This document shows positions 8,237 to 17,059 of a stretch of DNA of 64,000 bases, piece after piece. Where the stretch lies: the NCBI GenBank assembly GCA_016803235.1, contig JADCLI010000003.1, positions 124,001-188,000 of the forward strand, in the 5' to 3' direction. Origin of the DNA: Pimelobacter simplex (GTDB lineage Bacteria; Actinomycetota; Actinomycetes; Propionibacteriales; Nocardioidaceae). A model generated the notes under the pieces. It was not told the origin of the DNA. It saw only the letters and a program-made list of their open reading frames with translations, and did not search any database. How positions within the stretch are numbered: position 1 is the stretch's first letter; every line of letters starts with the position of its first letter. Both the position numbers and the translations under genes were made by a program.

Positions 8237-9304
8237 GTGAGCCACGTCGACGCCGTCCCGCTCGGCCTGATCGCCGAGGAGCACGTCGACGCGCTCGCCG
8301 CCGGAGCCACCCTGCTCGGCTCCGGCGGAGGCGGCAACGTCGCCCTCGCCGAGCAGCTCGTCCGGCACGCGGTACGACGCCGGCCGGTCGTCGTGCGCCG
8401 GGCCGACGAGCTCGCGCCGGACGCGCACGTCGTCCACGTCGGCGTCGTCGGGGCGCCCGACGTGCTGGCGGAGCGCCTGGTGGACCCGCACGACATGGCG
8501 GTCGCCGCCCACGCCGTCGCCGCGCAGACCGGAGGGCGACTCGACGCCGTCGGCATCATCGAGATCGGCGGGCTCAACGGGCTCGCCGGCGTCGTGGCCG
8601 CCGCGGAGCTGGGGCTGCCGGTCGTGGACGGTGACCTGATGGGACGCGCCTTCCCGAGCATCAACAAGACGACGATGGCGCTGGCCGGCGGCAGCGCGGC
8701 GCCGCTGAGCGTCGTCGGCCCGGTCGGTGACACCGTCGTGGTCACCCGGAGCTCGGCGGCTGCCGCCGAGCGGCTCCTCCTCACCACGGCCGGCGCCTTC
8801 GGCGGTGCCGGCGCCCTTGCGCTCTATCCCACGTCGGCCGCGAAGCTCACCGAGGTCGGCATCGCCGGCACCCTGTCGGCGTGCGTGGCCCTCGGCTCGG
8901 CCTTCGCCGGCTGTCCGGCCCGCCAGGGTGCCGAGCTCGCCGCGTCGCTCGGCGGCACCTTCCTCTTCGAGGGGCGCGTCGACGAGATCCGCCCCCGCGA
9001 CGGCGTGCTCACCGGCAGCATCACCGTGACCGATCGCGCGACCGGCTCGGCGGCGCGCGTCGATCTCCTCGAGGAGTTCCTCGCGGTGACCGTCGACGGG
9101 ATCACCCGGGCCTGCACGCCCGACGTGGTCGTCGGGATCGACCCGACCAGCGGCGTCGTGCTCAGCTCGGGCCAGGTTCGGCCGGGCCAGATGCTGTCGC
9201 TCCTCAGCCTGCCGGCGCTGCACCACTGGCCGGCGTCCGCCATGGGGGTGGTGGGCCCGCGGGCCTTCGGCCTTGACCTCGAGCTCGAAGGGGTCCTCAG
9301 GTGA
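8237..9304 (+). CDS. DUF917 family protein (copy 2)
   Basis: A 355-residue paralogue of the preceding gene with the same motifs in order: LGSGGGGNVALAEQL, EIGGLNGLAGVVAAAELGLP, VDGDLMGRAFPS and a C-terminal CTPDVVVGIDPTSGVV. Identity with copy 1 is only moderate, so this is an old duplication or an acquired pair rather than a recent tandem copy. The GTG at 8237 is preferred because it places the N-terminus level with copy 1; reading further upstream would overlap that gene. Its stop overlaps the GTG of the PucR gene (GTGA). The two copies could form a heteromer or handle different substrates. Confidence 0.85.
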   Translation: MSHVDAVPLGLIAEEHVDALAAGATLLGSGGGGNVALAEQLVRHAVRRRPVVVRRADELAPDAHVVHVGVVGAPDVLAERLVDPHDMAVAAHAVAAQTGGRLDAVGIIEIGGLNGLAGVVAAAELGLPVVDGDLMGRAFPSINKTTMALAGGSAAPLSVVGPVGDTVVVTRSSAAAAERLLLTTAGAFGGAGALALYPTSAAKLTEVGIAGTLSACVALGSAFAGCPARQGAELAASLGGTFLFEGRVDEIRPRDGVLTGSITVTDRATGSAARVDLLEEFLAVTVDGITRACTPDVVVGIDPTSGVVLSSGQVRPGQMLSLLSLPALHHWPASAMGVVGPRAFGLDLELEGVLR

Positions 9305-10815
9305 ACAGCGCCCCCCGGGTGGCCGACCTCCTGCACGACCCCGTCCTCGACGGCACCCGGGTCGTCGCCGGAGCGGCCGGTCTCGAGCGACGCGTGAGCG
9401 ACGTGCACTGGTACGACGGCACCTTCCGCAAGGTCGCCGACCACCTCGTCGTGTGCGACGAGGCGCAGGCGAGCCCGCCGTACCGGCTCGAGGCCACGGT
9501 GCGCCGAGCCCAGGAGGCCGGCGCGGCGGCGCTACTGGTGGTCGCGGGGCCGGCCCGGCCGCTGCTGTCGACGGTGCGTCTCGCCGACCGCCTGGAGATC
9601 CCCGTGCTGTGGCGGGAGAGCGGCTCGCCGGGCCAGCTGGTGCTGGAGCTCACCGCCCTGGTGCGCGCCCCCGAGCAGGTCCGCGCCCGCACCATCGAGC
9701 GGCTGCTGCGCCAGCTGAGCAGCAAGCGCACCGGCCAGGACATCCTGACCACCGCGGGATCGGTGCTCTCGGCCACGGTGACGCTGATGACCTCGGACGG
9801 CATCTGCATCCTTGGTGACCCGGTCGACGTCGACCCGCGGCTGCACCTCGACCAGGCCGTGCCACAGCGCGGCGAGCACCTCCTCGTCCACCCGGTGCTC
9901 GACCCCCAGGTGAACCGCCTGGCGGCCTGGCTGGCCTGCCCCTTCGAGCGCGCCGCGGATTCCCGGCTCGACGTGCTCGCCGTCGGTCTGGCGATGACCG
10001 AGCCCTTCATCCGCTCCTGGCTGTCGGGCCAGCGGGCCCAGGCCGACCGGGACTCGGTGTTCCGTGCGCAGCTGGTCTCGGAGATCGTCGCCGGTCGCGA
10101 CTCGGTGAGCCGCGACGTCGTGGAGGGCGCCGTGTCGCTCGGCTGGCGGCTGCCCGGCTGGCACGTCGGGATCCACGTGCTCTCGGACGCCGCCGTCGCG
10201 GTCGACCGCGAGCGGATCGTCGACCAGCTGACCGCGGGGCTGGCCGGGCACGGCATCGAGCTGGTCGCCTCGGCCAGCCGCGGCAACGGATGGGCGATGT
10301 GGATCACCACCGACGACGAGCCCGCCCCCGAGGACGCCCGCCGCCTGATGCGCGCCGTGCGCCTGGTCACCGCGGCGCTGCCGCGCGAGTGGAGCCTGAC
10401 GGCCGGGATCGGCCGGCCGCACCGTGGGCCCAACGGCCTGGCGGAGTCGCTGGGCGAGGCCCGGGACGCAGCCGACCTCGCCCGCAGCCACGACTTCCGT
10501 CCGGCGGTCGAGCACTCCGACGAGCTCGGCGTCGCCCGGCTGCTCGCCACCTGGCAGCGATCCGACGTCACCCGCGCGTTCGCCGAGACCGCGCTCGCGC
10601 CACTGCGCGACGCGGCGCACAGCCACCTGCTCAGCACCCTGCACGCCTACCTCGAGAGCGGCGGCTCCGCGGTGCTCACCGCGCAGGCACTCGGCGTGCA
10701 CCGCAACACGGTCACCACCCGCGTGCAGCAGATCCGCGACCGTCTCGGCGTCGACCTGGACGACCCCAGCCAGCGGCTGGCCCTGCAGGTGGCCTGTCGC
10801 GCCCTCGGCGTCTGA
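9301..10815 (+). CDS. PucR family transcriptional regulator
   Basis: A 504-residue regulator with an N-terminal PucR-type sensor region (residues 1-130), a central CdaR/GGDEF-like part and a C-terminal PucR helix-turn-helix (about residues 440-495, with LGVHRNTVTTRVQQIRDRLG). PucR proteins control purine, allantoin and amino-acid catabolism, usually in response to pathway intermediates. Being the last gene of the racemase-hyuA-DUF917 run (GTGA overlap), it is the obvious candidate regulator for this operon, the divergent importer operon and the second racemase operon that starts 115 bp downstream. The target sites and inducer are unknown. Confidence 0.9.
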   Translation: MNSAPRVADLLHDPVLDGTRVVAGAAGLERRVSDVHWYDGTFRKVADHLVVCDEAQASPPYRLEATVRRAQEAGAAALLVVAGPARPLLSTVRLADRLEIPVLWRESGSPGQLVLELTALVRAPEQVRARTIERLLRQLSSKRTGQDILTTAGSVLSATVTLMTSDGICILGDPVDVDPRLHLDQAVPQRGEHLLVHPVLDPQVNRLAAWLACPFERAADSRLDVLAVGLAMTEPFIRSWLSGQRAQADRDSVFRAQLVSEIVAGRDSVSRDVVEGAVSLGWRLPGWHVGIHVLSDAAVAVDRERIVDQLTAGLAGHGIELVASASRGNGWAMWITTDDEPAPEDARRLMRAVRLVTAALPREWSLTAGIGRPHRGPNGLAESLGEARDAADLARSHDFRPAVEHSDELGVARLLATWQRSDVTRAFAETALAPLRDAAHSHLLSTLHAYLESGGSAVLTAQALGVHRNTVTTRVQQIRDRLGVDLDDPSQRLALQVACRALGV

Positions 10816-10929
10816 GACACCCCACGCGTCGTCCTGCACAGTCGACCGGCCGGCCAGCGGCACGATGCACATTCCCGGTGTGACGCGGCCTACCTAGCCT
10901 CCGAGGTACCCAACCGAAGGAGACGGCAC
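10816..10929 (+). promoter_or_regulatory. Probable promoter region of the second racemase operon
   Basis: This 114-bp gap separates the PucR gene from the second racemase gene and breaks the otherwise overlapping gene chain. Two TGCACA half-sites sit at about 10842 and 10866. A CCTACCTAGCCT stretch near 10890 resembles a -10 region, and a GAAGGAGA ribosome binding site precedes the ATG at 10930. TGCAC-type half-sites also occur upstream of surE at about 15987. These are visual impressions without statistics. Confidence 0.4.
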
Positions 10930-11649
10930 ATGCACATCCGAGTGGTACTTCCCGTCATCGGCGAGACGCTGATCGAGCATGTTCGCAGCGAGGTGCTCGC
11001 CTGGGCCTCGCCCGACACGAAGGTCGACGTCATCTCGCTCGAGAAGGGGACCGCCAGCATCGAGTCGGAGTACGACGAGGCACTCTCCGCGCCGGGCATC
11101 CTCCAGCGCATCGAGGAGGCCGCCACCGACGGCGTCGACGGCGTCTTCATCACCTGCTTCGGCGACCCGGGCGTGCACGCGGCCCGCGAGATCATCGACG
11201 CGCCGGTCGTCGGCGGGTTCGAGCCCGCCATGCTCACCGCCCTCAGCCTGGGCGAGAACGTCGGGATCATCACCGTGCTGCCGAACGTCGTCCCGATGCT
11301 CCACTCGCTCGCCCGCCGCTACACCATCGAGCGTCGAATCGGCACGATCCGCGTCGTCGACCTCCCGGTGCTCGGCCTGGAGGACCACGACGTCCTCGTC
11401 GAGCGGCTCTTCGAGCAGGCGTCGGACGCCGTGTCCAAGCGCGAGGCGGACGTGATCGTCCTCGGTTGCACCGGCATGCTCGGCGTCGCCGCGGAGCTGC
11501 GCGACCGGCTCGCCGCCGCCGGGCTGAAGGTGCCGGTCGTGGACCCGACCGGAGCCGCGATCGCCTGGCTCGAGAGCTGCGTGCGCCTCGGCGTCTCCCC
11601 CAGCCGCACGACCTACATGCCGCCGCCCGCGAAGGACCGCACGGCGTGA
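10930..11649 (+). CDS. Asp/Glu/hydantoin racemase superfamily protein (copy 2)
   Basis: A 239-residue protein of the same length as the copy at 4863 and very similar to it throughout (shared ASIESEYDEAL, APVVGGFEPAMLTAL and PVLGL segments). Both catalytic cysteine motifs are present: FITCFGDPGVHAAREI and LGCTGMLGVA. Here the first motif is the more typical TCFGDP, whereas copy 1 has SCGADP, which may reflect different substrates. It starts a new operon and overlaps the aldolase gene by GTGA. Having two racemases near one importer suggests that both enantiomers, or two related compounds, are processed. Confidence 0.88.
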   Translation: MHIRVVLPVIGETLIEHVRSEVLAWASPDTKVDVISLEKGTASIESEYDEALSAPGILQRIEEAATDGVDGVFITCFGDPGVHAAREIIDAPVVGGFEPAMLTALSLGENVGIITVLPNVVPMLHSLARRYTIERRIGTIRVVDLPVLGLEDHDVLVERLFEQASDAVSKREADVIVLGCTGMLGVAAELRDRLAAAGLKVPVVDPTGAAIAWLESCVRLGVSPSRTTYMPPPAKDRTA

Positions 11650-12350
11650 GCCGCCGACGGGGACTCTGGCTCAGCTTCCTCGGGCCGTTCGGGCTCGAGG
11701 TGGTCGCCGCCGCGTCCGTGGCGGACCGGATCGACTGGCTCGGCGTCGACCTCCAGCACGGCGACCTCGAGCCGAGCGACGTCGCGCCACTGGTCCGCGC
11801 GTCCCGGGTCCCCGTCCTGGTGCGCCTCTCCTCCCACGACGGGGCGCACCTGGCCCGGATGCTCGACACCGGCGCGGCCGGGGTCGTCGTCCCGGGCGTC
11901 GAGTCCGCCGACCAGGCCTCCCAGCTGGTCGCCGCGGCCTCGCTGCCCCCACGAGGGCGGCGCAGCACCGGACTGTGTCGCGCCGCCCTCGTCCCGGCCG
12001 GCGATCGCCCGCTGCTGCTGGCGATGGTCGAGACGGCGGCGGGCCTGGCCGCAGCCGACGAGATCGCTGCCGTCGACGGCGTCGACGGGATCTTCATCGG
12101 CCCCTACGACCTCTCGCTCTCGCTCGGGGAGCCGTCGGTGACCACCGACCGGATGGTCGCGGCGATCTCCCGCGTCGCGGACGCGGCGCGGCGGCACGGC
12201 CGGACGTTCGGGGTGTTCTCGGGCAACCCTCGACTCACTGCACTGCTTCCGGAGGTGGACCTTCTCGGCGTCGCGACCGACGCTGCCGTCCTCCAGGCGG
12301 GTCTGGTGGCCCTCTTCGCCGACGAGCCCGTCGCGGTCGGGGCGCGATGA
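11646..12350 (+). CDS. HpcH/HpaI aldolase family protein
   Basis: A 234-residue (beta/alpha)8 class II aldolase of the HpcH/HpaI/GarL type. These enzymes cleave 2-keto-3-deoxy or related acids to pyruvate plus an aldehyde. Visible hallmarks are GVDLQHGD near the N-terminus, a central ETAAGLAAADEIAAVDGVDG (the Glu of this motif binds the divalent metal) and FIGPYDLSLSLG, the typical FIGPxDLxxSLG signature. The GTG start overlaps the stop of the racemase gene. The protein is slightly short for the family (250-270 residues). Its place in the operon suggests that a carbon-carbon cleavage follows nitrogen-ring opening. Confidence 0.86.
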   Translation: MSRRRGLWLSFLGPFGLEVVAAASVADRIDWLGVDLQHGDLEPSDVAPLVRASRVPVLVRLSSHDGAHLARMLDTGAAGVVVPGVESADQASQLVAAASLPPRGRRSTGLCRAALVPAGDRPLLLAMVETAAGLAAADEIAAVDGVDGIFIGPYDLSLSLGEPSVTTDRMVAAISRVADAARRHGRTFGVFSGNPRLTALLPEVDLLGVATDAAVLQAGLVALFADEPVAVGAR

Positions 12351-13408
12351 GCGTCGAACGGCTGCACGACCCGCAGCGCCGCGACTTCGGCTCCGACAAC
12401 TTCGCCGGCGTGCACCCGGAGGTGCTCGCCGCCCTGGCGACCGCGAACCTCGGGCACCAGCCCGGCTACGGCGCCGACGTCTACACCGACCGCCTGCGCG
12501 AGGTGGTACGACGCGAGTTCGGCCCGCGCGCCGAGGTCTACCCGGTCTTCAACGGCACCGGCGCCAACATCGTGGCACTCCAGGCGATGGCCCAGCGCTG
12601 GGAGGCCGTGGTCTGCGCCGAGTCGGCCCACCTCCACACCGACGAGTGCGCCGCACCCGAGCACCACGGCTTCAAGCTGCTGACGGTGCCGGCGCCCGAC
12701 GGGCTGGTCCGTCCCGATGCGCTGCCGGCGATCGCGGCGGACCGGGCGAACCGCCACCACGCCCAGTCGGGCGTGCTCTCGCTGAGCCAGAGCACCGAGC
12801 TCGGGACCTGCTACTCCCCCGACGAGCTGCGTGCCCTGACCTCCACGGCCCATCGTCTGGGCCTGCGGGTGCACCTCGACGGTGCCCGGCTGGCCAACGC
12901 GGCCGCCCACCTCGGCGCGTCCCTGCGCGAGCTCACCACCGACGCCGGCATCGACGTGCTCTCGTTCGGCGCGACCAAGAACGGCGCCATGTTCGGCGAC
13001 TGCGTCATCGTGCTCGACCCGGACGCGGTCGCGGGCCTGCCGTACCTGAAGAAGGCCAGCACGCAGCTGCCCTCCAAGACCCGCTTCATCTCCGCGCAGC
13101 TGCTCGCGCTGCTGGAGGACGGCCTGTGGCTGCGCAGTGCCCGCCACGCCAATGCCATGGCCGACCGGCTGCAGCGCGGGCTGGTCCAGGTCCCGGGCGC
13201 CCGGATCACGCACCCGGTCCAGGCGAACGCCGTCTTCGCCGTGCTGCCCGACGGGGTCGTCGCCGCCCTGCGCGAGCGGTGGACGTTCAGCACCTGGCAC
13301 CCCGCCACCGGGGAGGTCCGCCTGATGACCTCCTTCGACACCACGGCCGACGACGTCGACGCGCTCGTCGATGCCGCCCACGCCGCCACCGGGAGGATCC
13401 CCGCATGA
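12347..13408 (+). CDS. Threonine-aldolase / beta-eliminating lyase family PLP enzyme
   Basis: A 353-residue fold-type I PLP enzyme of the low-specificity threonine aldolase (Beta_elim_lyase) group. The PLP-binding lysine is in SFGATKNG (about K211), with the preceding HLDGARLANAA motif carrying the conserved Asp and Arg. The N-terminal FGSDNFAGVHPEVL matches the family opening. The enzyme would cleave a beta-hydroxy-alpha-amino acid to glycine plus an aldehyde, or perform a beta-elimination. It overlaps its neighbours by ATGA on both sides, so it clearly belongs to the operon. The real substrate is probably not threonine, given the context; that is inference. Confidence 0.86.
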   Translation: MSVERLHDPQRRDFGSDNFAGVHPEVLAALATANLGHQPGYGADVYTDRLREVVRREFGPRAEVYPVFNGTGANIVALQAMAQRWEAVVCAESAHLHTDECAAPEHHGFKLLTVPAPDGLVRPDALPAIAADRANRHHAQSGVLSLSQSTELGTCYSPDELRALTSTAHRLGLRVHLDGARLANAAAHLGASLRELTTDAGIDVLSFGATKNGAMFGDCVIVLDPDAVAGLPYLKKASTQLPSKTRFISAQLLALLEDGLWLRSARHANAMADRLQRGLVQVPGARITHPVQANAVFAVLPDGVVAALRERWTFSTWHPATGEVRLMTSFDTTADDVDALVDAAHAATGRIPA

Positions 13409-14739
13409 CCACCGCTCGCTTCGCCGACCGGATCGACGACGCCCTGCCCGAAGTGCTGCTCCACCTCGAGGCGATGGTGCGCATCCCGTCGGTGAGCGCC
13501 CTGCCCGAGCATGCGGAGGACGTGGCACGCAGCGCGCGCTACGCGGCCGAGCTGCTCGCCGAGCTCGGCCTGGAGTCCCGGGTGGTGTACGCCGGCGGCC
13601 TGCCGTCGGTGATCGCCCACCGGACCGCTCCCCCGGGTGCGCCGACCGTCCTGCTCTACGCGCACCACGACGTCCAGCCGGCCGGGGACCCCGCGGGCTG
13701 GGCGTCCGCGCCCTTCGAGCCGGACCGTCGCGGCGGGCGGCTGTTCGGCCGCGGCGCCGCCGACGACAAGGCCGGTCTGGCCGTCCACCTGGCCGCGCTC
13801 CTCGCGCACGGCGACGATCTGCCCGTGGGGGTGACGGTGCTGGTCGACGGCGAGGAGGAGATCGGCTCGCCCACCCTTCCCGAGCTGCTCTCCCGCTACC
13901 GCGACGAGCTCGCCGCCGACGTGATCGTCGTCGCCGACTCGGTCAACTGGGCCGTGGGCACCCCCTCGCTCACCGTCGCGCTGCGGGGTCTCGTCGACGT
14001 CGTCGTCGAGCTGCGCACCCTCGAGCACGCCCTGCACTCGGGGGCCTGGGGAGGGCCGGTCCCCGACGCGCTCACCGCGCTGGTCGCCACGCTGGCCAGC
14101 CTGCACGACGCCGACGGCACCGTGGCGGTCGAGGGCCTGGCCCGGGGTGCCGGCAGCCGGGTGGAGTACGACGACACCCGGTTCCGCGCCGACGCCGGCC
14201 TCCTCGAGGGCGTCCGGCTCGCCGGGCGCGGCTCGATCACCGACCGGCTCTGGCTCCAGCCGTGCCTCACCGTCACCGCGATCGACGCACCACGCGTCGA
14301 CGGATCCGCGAACATGCTCAGCGCCGCCGCGCGGGCCAAGGTCTCCATGCGGGTGGCGCCCGGCGAGGACCCGGAGGTCGCGCTGAAGCTGCTCACCGAG
14401 CACTTGCTGGCCCACGCACCGCACGGCGCCCACATCGAGGTGACACCAGGCGCGCTGGCCCACCCGGTGCTGCTGGCCCCGCCGGCCGCCGTACGGGACC
14501 TGGCGCTGGGTGCGCTCCGGGACGCATGGGACGGCGCCGAGCCGGTCGAGATCGGCGTGGGTGGGACGCTCCCGCTGATCCGGCTGTTCACCGACACCTT
14601 CCCCCGTGCGGCCGTGCTCGTGACCGGCGTCGAGGACCCCGACACCCGCGCCCACGGCACCGACGAGAGCCTGCACCTGGCCGACTTCCGCAACGCCTGC
14701 CTGGCGGAGGCGCTCCTGCTCGACCGGCTCGGTCGATGA
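13405..14739 (+). CDS. M20 family metallopeptidase/dipeptidase
   Basis: A 444-residue di-zinc amidohydrolase of the M20 family. Metal-ligand motifs are visible: YAHHDVQPAGD (His), GRGAADDKAG (bridging Asp), DGEEEIGSP (catalytic Glu pair), VVADS and a C-terminal HGTDESLHLADF. The dimerisation lid domain lies around residues 190-320. Family members hydrolyse dipeptides, N-acyl or N-carbamoyl amino acids. In this operon an N-carbamoyl or N-acyl amino acid made by HyuA is an attractive substrate, which is inference. It overlaps both neighbours by ATGA. Confidence 0.87.
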   Translation: MTTARFADRIDDALPEVLLHLEAMVRIPSVSALPEHAEDVARSARYAAELLAELGLESRVVYAGGLPSVIAHRTAPPGAPTVLLYAHHDVQPAGDPAGWASAPFEPDRRGGRLFGRGAADDKAGLAVHLAALLAHGDDLPVGVTVLVDGEEEIGSPTLPELLSRYRDELAADVIVVADSVNWAVGTPSLTVALRGLVDVVVELRTLEHALHSGAWGGPVPDALTALVATLASLHDADGTVAVEGLARGAGSRVEYDDTRFRADAGLLEGVRLAGRGSITDRLWLQPCLTVTAIDAPRVDGSANMLSAAARAKVSMRVAPGEDPEVALKLLTEHLLAHAPHGAHIEVTPGALAHPVLLAPPAAVRDLALGALRDAWDGAEPVEIGVGGTLPLIRLFTDTFPRAAVLVTGVEDPDTRAHGTDESLHLADFRNACLAEALLLDRLGR

Positions 14740-15962
14740 CGCCGACGCCTGCGCGCCTCGACCTGGCCGCGATCCGCTCCCACTTCCCCTCCCTGAGCAC
14801 CGGGACCGCACACTTCGACGGCCCCGGCGGCACCCAGACCCCGGACGTCGTCGCGCGCGCGATCCACGACACGCTGGTGGCGCCGCTCTCCAACCGCGGG
14901 AGCCTCACCGAGGCCGAGCGCAACGCCGACCTGGCCGTCGTCCGAGGCAGGGCGGCGCTGGCCGACCTGCTGGGCGCCGACCCGTCGGGGATCGTCTTCG
15001 GCCGGAGCATGACCCAGCTGACGATGGACTTCGCGCGCACGCTCGCCAAGCGCTGGGGTCCGGGAGACGAGGTCGTCGTCACCCGCCTGGACCACGACGC
15101 CAACGTACGCAGCTGGGTGCTGGCCGCCCGCCACGTCGGGGCGACGGTCCGCTTCGCCGACTTCGACCCCGAGACCGGCGAGCTCGACCCGGCCGAGATC
15201 GCCCGGCACCTGTCGCCGGCCACCCGGCTGGTCGCCGTCACCGCCGCCTCCAACCTGATCGGCACGATGCCCGACGTCCGGGCGATCGCCGACCTCGTCC
15301 ACGCCGCGGGCGCTCAGCTCTTCGTCGACGGGGTCCACTACGCCGCACACGCGGTGGTCGACGTCGCGGCGATGGGCGCCGACTACTTCGCGTGCTCGCC
15401 GTACAAGTTCCTCGGGCCGCACTGCGGTGCCATCCACGGCCGCGCCGAACTCCTGGAGGAGCTCGAGCCCGACAAGCTGCTGCCGTCGCCCGACCGGGTG
15501 CCCGAGCGGTTCGAGCTCGGCACGCTGCCCTACGAGCTGCTCGCCGGGACGGCCGCGGCGGTCGACTTCCTCGCCTCCCTCGCACCGTCCCCGGGCACGA
15601 GCCGCCGCGAGCGGCTGGTGGCGACCATGACGGCGCTCGAGGCCCACGAGGAGCGGCTGCGGGACCGGATCGAGCGCGCAGTGCTGGGCCTGCCCGGCGT
15701 CACGGTCCACTCGCGCGCCGCCCGTCGTACGCCGACCCTGCTGATGACCTTCGCCGGGAGCGAGCCGCGGGCGGTCCAGGCGTTCCTGGCCGAGCACCGG
15801 ATCAACGCACCGGCCGGGTCGTTCTACGCCTACGAGGCGGCCCGGCGCCTGGGCCTCGGTGAGGCCGGCGGTCTGCGCATCGGCCTTGCGCCGTACGTCG
15901 ACGACGAGGACGTCGACCGGCTCGTCGAGGCGCTCAGACACTTCCCGTTCCCCCGCCGGTGA
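14736..15962 (+). CDS. Cysteine desulfurase-like class V aminotransferase-fold PLP protein
   Basis: A 408-residue PLP enzyme resembling the cysteine-desulfurase-like (TIGR01976-type) family. It shows the FDGPGGTQTPDVV opening, TRLDHDANVRSW (PLP-stacking His), FVDGVHYAAH (Asp-His) and the lysine motif SPYKFLGPHCG (about K224). The mobile active-site Cys loop of genuine SufS/IscS desulfurases is not recognisable, so a C-N or C-S lyase function is more plausible than Fe-S assembly. It ends the catabolic operon, overlaps the peptidase gene by ATGA and is followed by a 140-bp gap. Confidence 0.82.
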   Translation: MTPTPARLDLAAIRSHFPSLSTGTAHFDGPGGTQTPDVVARAIHDTLVAPLSNRGSLTEAERNADLAVVRGRAALADLLGADPSGIVFGRSMTQLTMDFARTLAKRWGPGDEVVVTRLDHDANVRSWVLAARHVGATVRFADFDPETGELDPAEIARHLSPATRLVAVTAASNLIGTMPDVRAIADLVHAAGAQLFVDGVHYAAHAVVDVAAMGADYFACSPYKFLGPHCGAIHGRAELLEELEPDKLLPSPDRVPERFELGTLPYELLAGTAAAVDFLASLAPSPGTSRRERLVATMTALEAHEERLRDRIERAVLGLPGVTVHSRAARRTPTLLMTFAGSEPRAVQAFLAEHRINAPAGSFYAYEAARRLGLGEAGGLRIGLAPYVDDEDVDRLVEALRHFPFPRR

Positions 15963-16102
15963 GCCTCTCCGACGCCACGGGCGACGTGCACAGCCTGGCT
16001 CCGCTCCGCGGGCACTGTGCCTCGCCCGTCTCCTCCTCCGGGCCCCTAGCGTCACCCCCGCCGGCACCCCGCCGGCGCCCGACGAACCTCTGAGGAGTGC
16101 CC

Positions 16103-17053
16103 GTGCGCCCCACCACCTTCCGTCTTGCCGCAGCTGCCCTCGCCGGTGCCGCGACCCTCCTGGTCGCCGGCCAGGGGACGGCCGCCCATCCCGAGCACGC
16201 CGTGCCGGCAGCCTCCACCCAGGACCGGCCCGCTCCCACCGGCGGCCTGCGGATCTTGCTGACCAACGACGACGGCTGGGCCGCCGAGGGCATCACGACG
16301 GTCTTCGACGCGCTCGTCGCCGCCGGCCACGACGTCACGATGGTCGCGCCGCTGGCGAACAACAGCGGGATGGGCGGCCGGATCACCCTGGGTGGCCAGC
16401 TCGAGGTGACCCAGCCCGAGCCGCGGAAGTACGCGGTCGCCGGCACGCCCGCCGACGCGGCGGAGTTCGGCATCAACACCGTCTTCGCGGACGCTCCCCC
16501 GGACCTGGTCGTCTCGGGGACGAACAAGGGGCAGAACCTCGCCTCGCTCCAGATCCACTCCGGCACCGTCGCCGCCGCGGCCACCGCGCTGAACGACGGC
16601 ATACCGGCGATCGCCATCAGCACCGGCTGGGACTACGCGGACCCGCAGGCCGACCCGAACAGCTTCCCCTACGACCACACCGCCGACTACCTGCTCCAGC
16701 TCCTCGACCGGCTCCGCGCCACGGCCCACCCCGGTGGCCCGCTGCTTCCCGACGGCGTCGGCCTCAACGTCAACTACCCCTACGTCAACGGCGGTCAGGA
16801 CCGCGCCCGCGGCGTCAAGGTACTGGACAGCGGCAGCGGCTACGCCGACCTCTCCTACACGGGGGCGACGCTGCCCGCTGTCGGCGCACAGTCCAGCTTC
16901 GCCGTGGGCGCCGACCTCTTCGACAGCGTCGAGCGCGACGCCGACGACGTGTGGTTCCGTCGTGGGTACGTCACGATCACCCCGATCACCGGGAACTACG
17001 ACGCCGAGCTGTCCGCAGGATCTGCCCAGCGCCTCAAGGGAGCCCTCGGCTGA
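16103..17053 (+). CDS. surE: Secreted SurE-type 5'/3'-nucleotidase
   Basis: A SurE phosphatase (metal-dependent nucleoside monophosphatase) preceded by an export signal of about 30 residues (AALAGAATLLVAGQGTAAHP), unlike cytosolic SurE. Motifs are ILLTNDDG (metal-binding Asp pair, about D56/D57), VAPLANNSGMGG, YAVAGTPADAAEFG and VVSGTNKGQN. The GTG at 16103 is chosen because GAGGAG ends 5 bp before it; an in-frame GTG at 16097 would overlap this ribosome binding site. The gene is monocistronic and convergent with the ACT-domain gene 7 bp away. Function outside the membrane, in nucleotide salvage, is inferred. Confidence 0.88.
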   Translation: MRPTTFRLAAAALAGAATLLVAGQGTAAHPEHAVPAASTQDRPAPTGGLRILLTNDDGWAAEGITTVFDALVAAGHDVTMVAPLANNSGMGGRITLGGQLEVTQPEPRKYAVAGTPADAAEFGINTVFADAPPDLVVSGTNKGQNLASLQIHSGTVAAAATALNDGIPAIAISTGWDYADPQADPNSFPYDHTADYLLQLLDRLRATAHPGGPLLPDGVGLNVNYPYVNGGQDRARGVKVLDSGSGYADLSYTGATLPAVGAQSSFAVGADLFDSVERDADDVWFRRGYVTITPITGNYDAELSAGSAQRLKGALG

Positions 17054-17059
17054 GGGATC

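Noticed and set aside
12347..13408. Genuine L-threonine aldolase for glycine synthesis
   Set aside because: Family fits, but operon context argues for a pathway-specific hydroxy-amino acid; a specific EC assignment is not supported by sequence alone.
14736..15962. SufS/IscS cysteine desulfurase for Fe-S cluster assembly
   Set aside because: No recognisable active-site Cys loop and no suf genes nearby; kept as desulfurase-like PLP enzyme.
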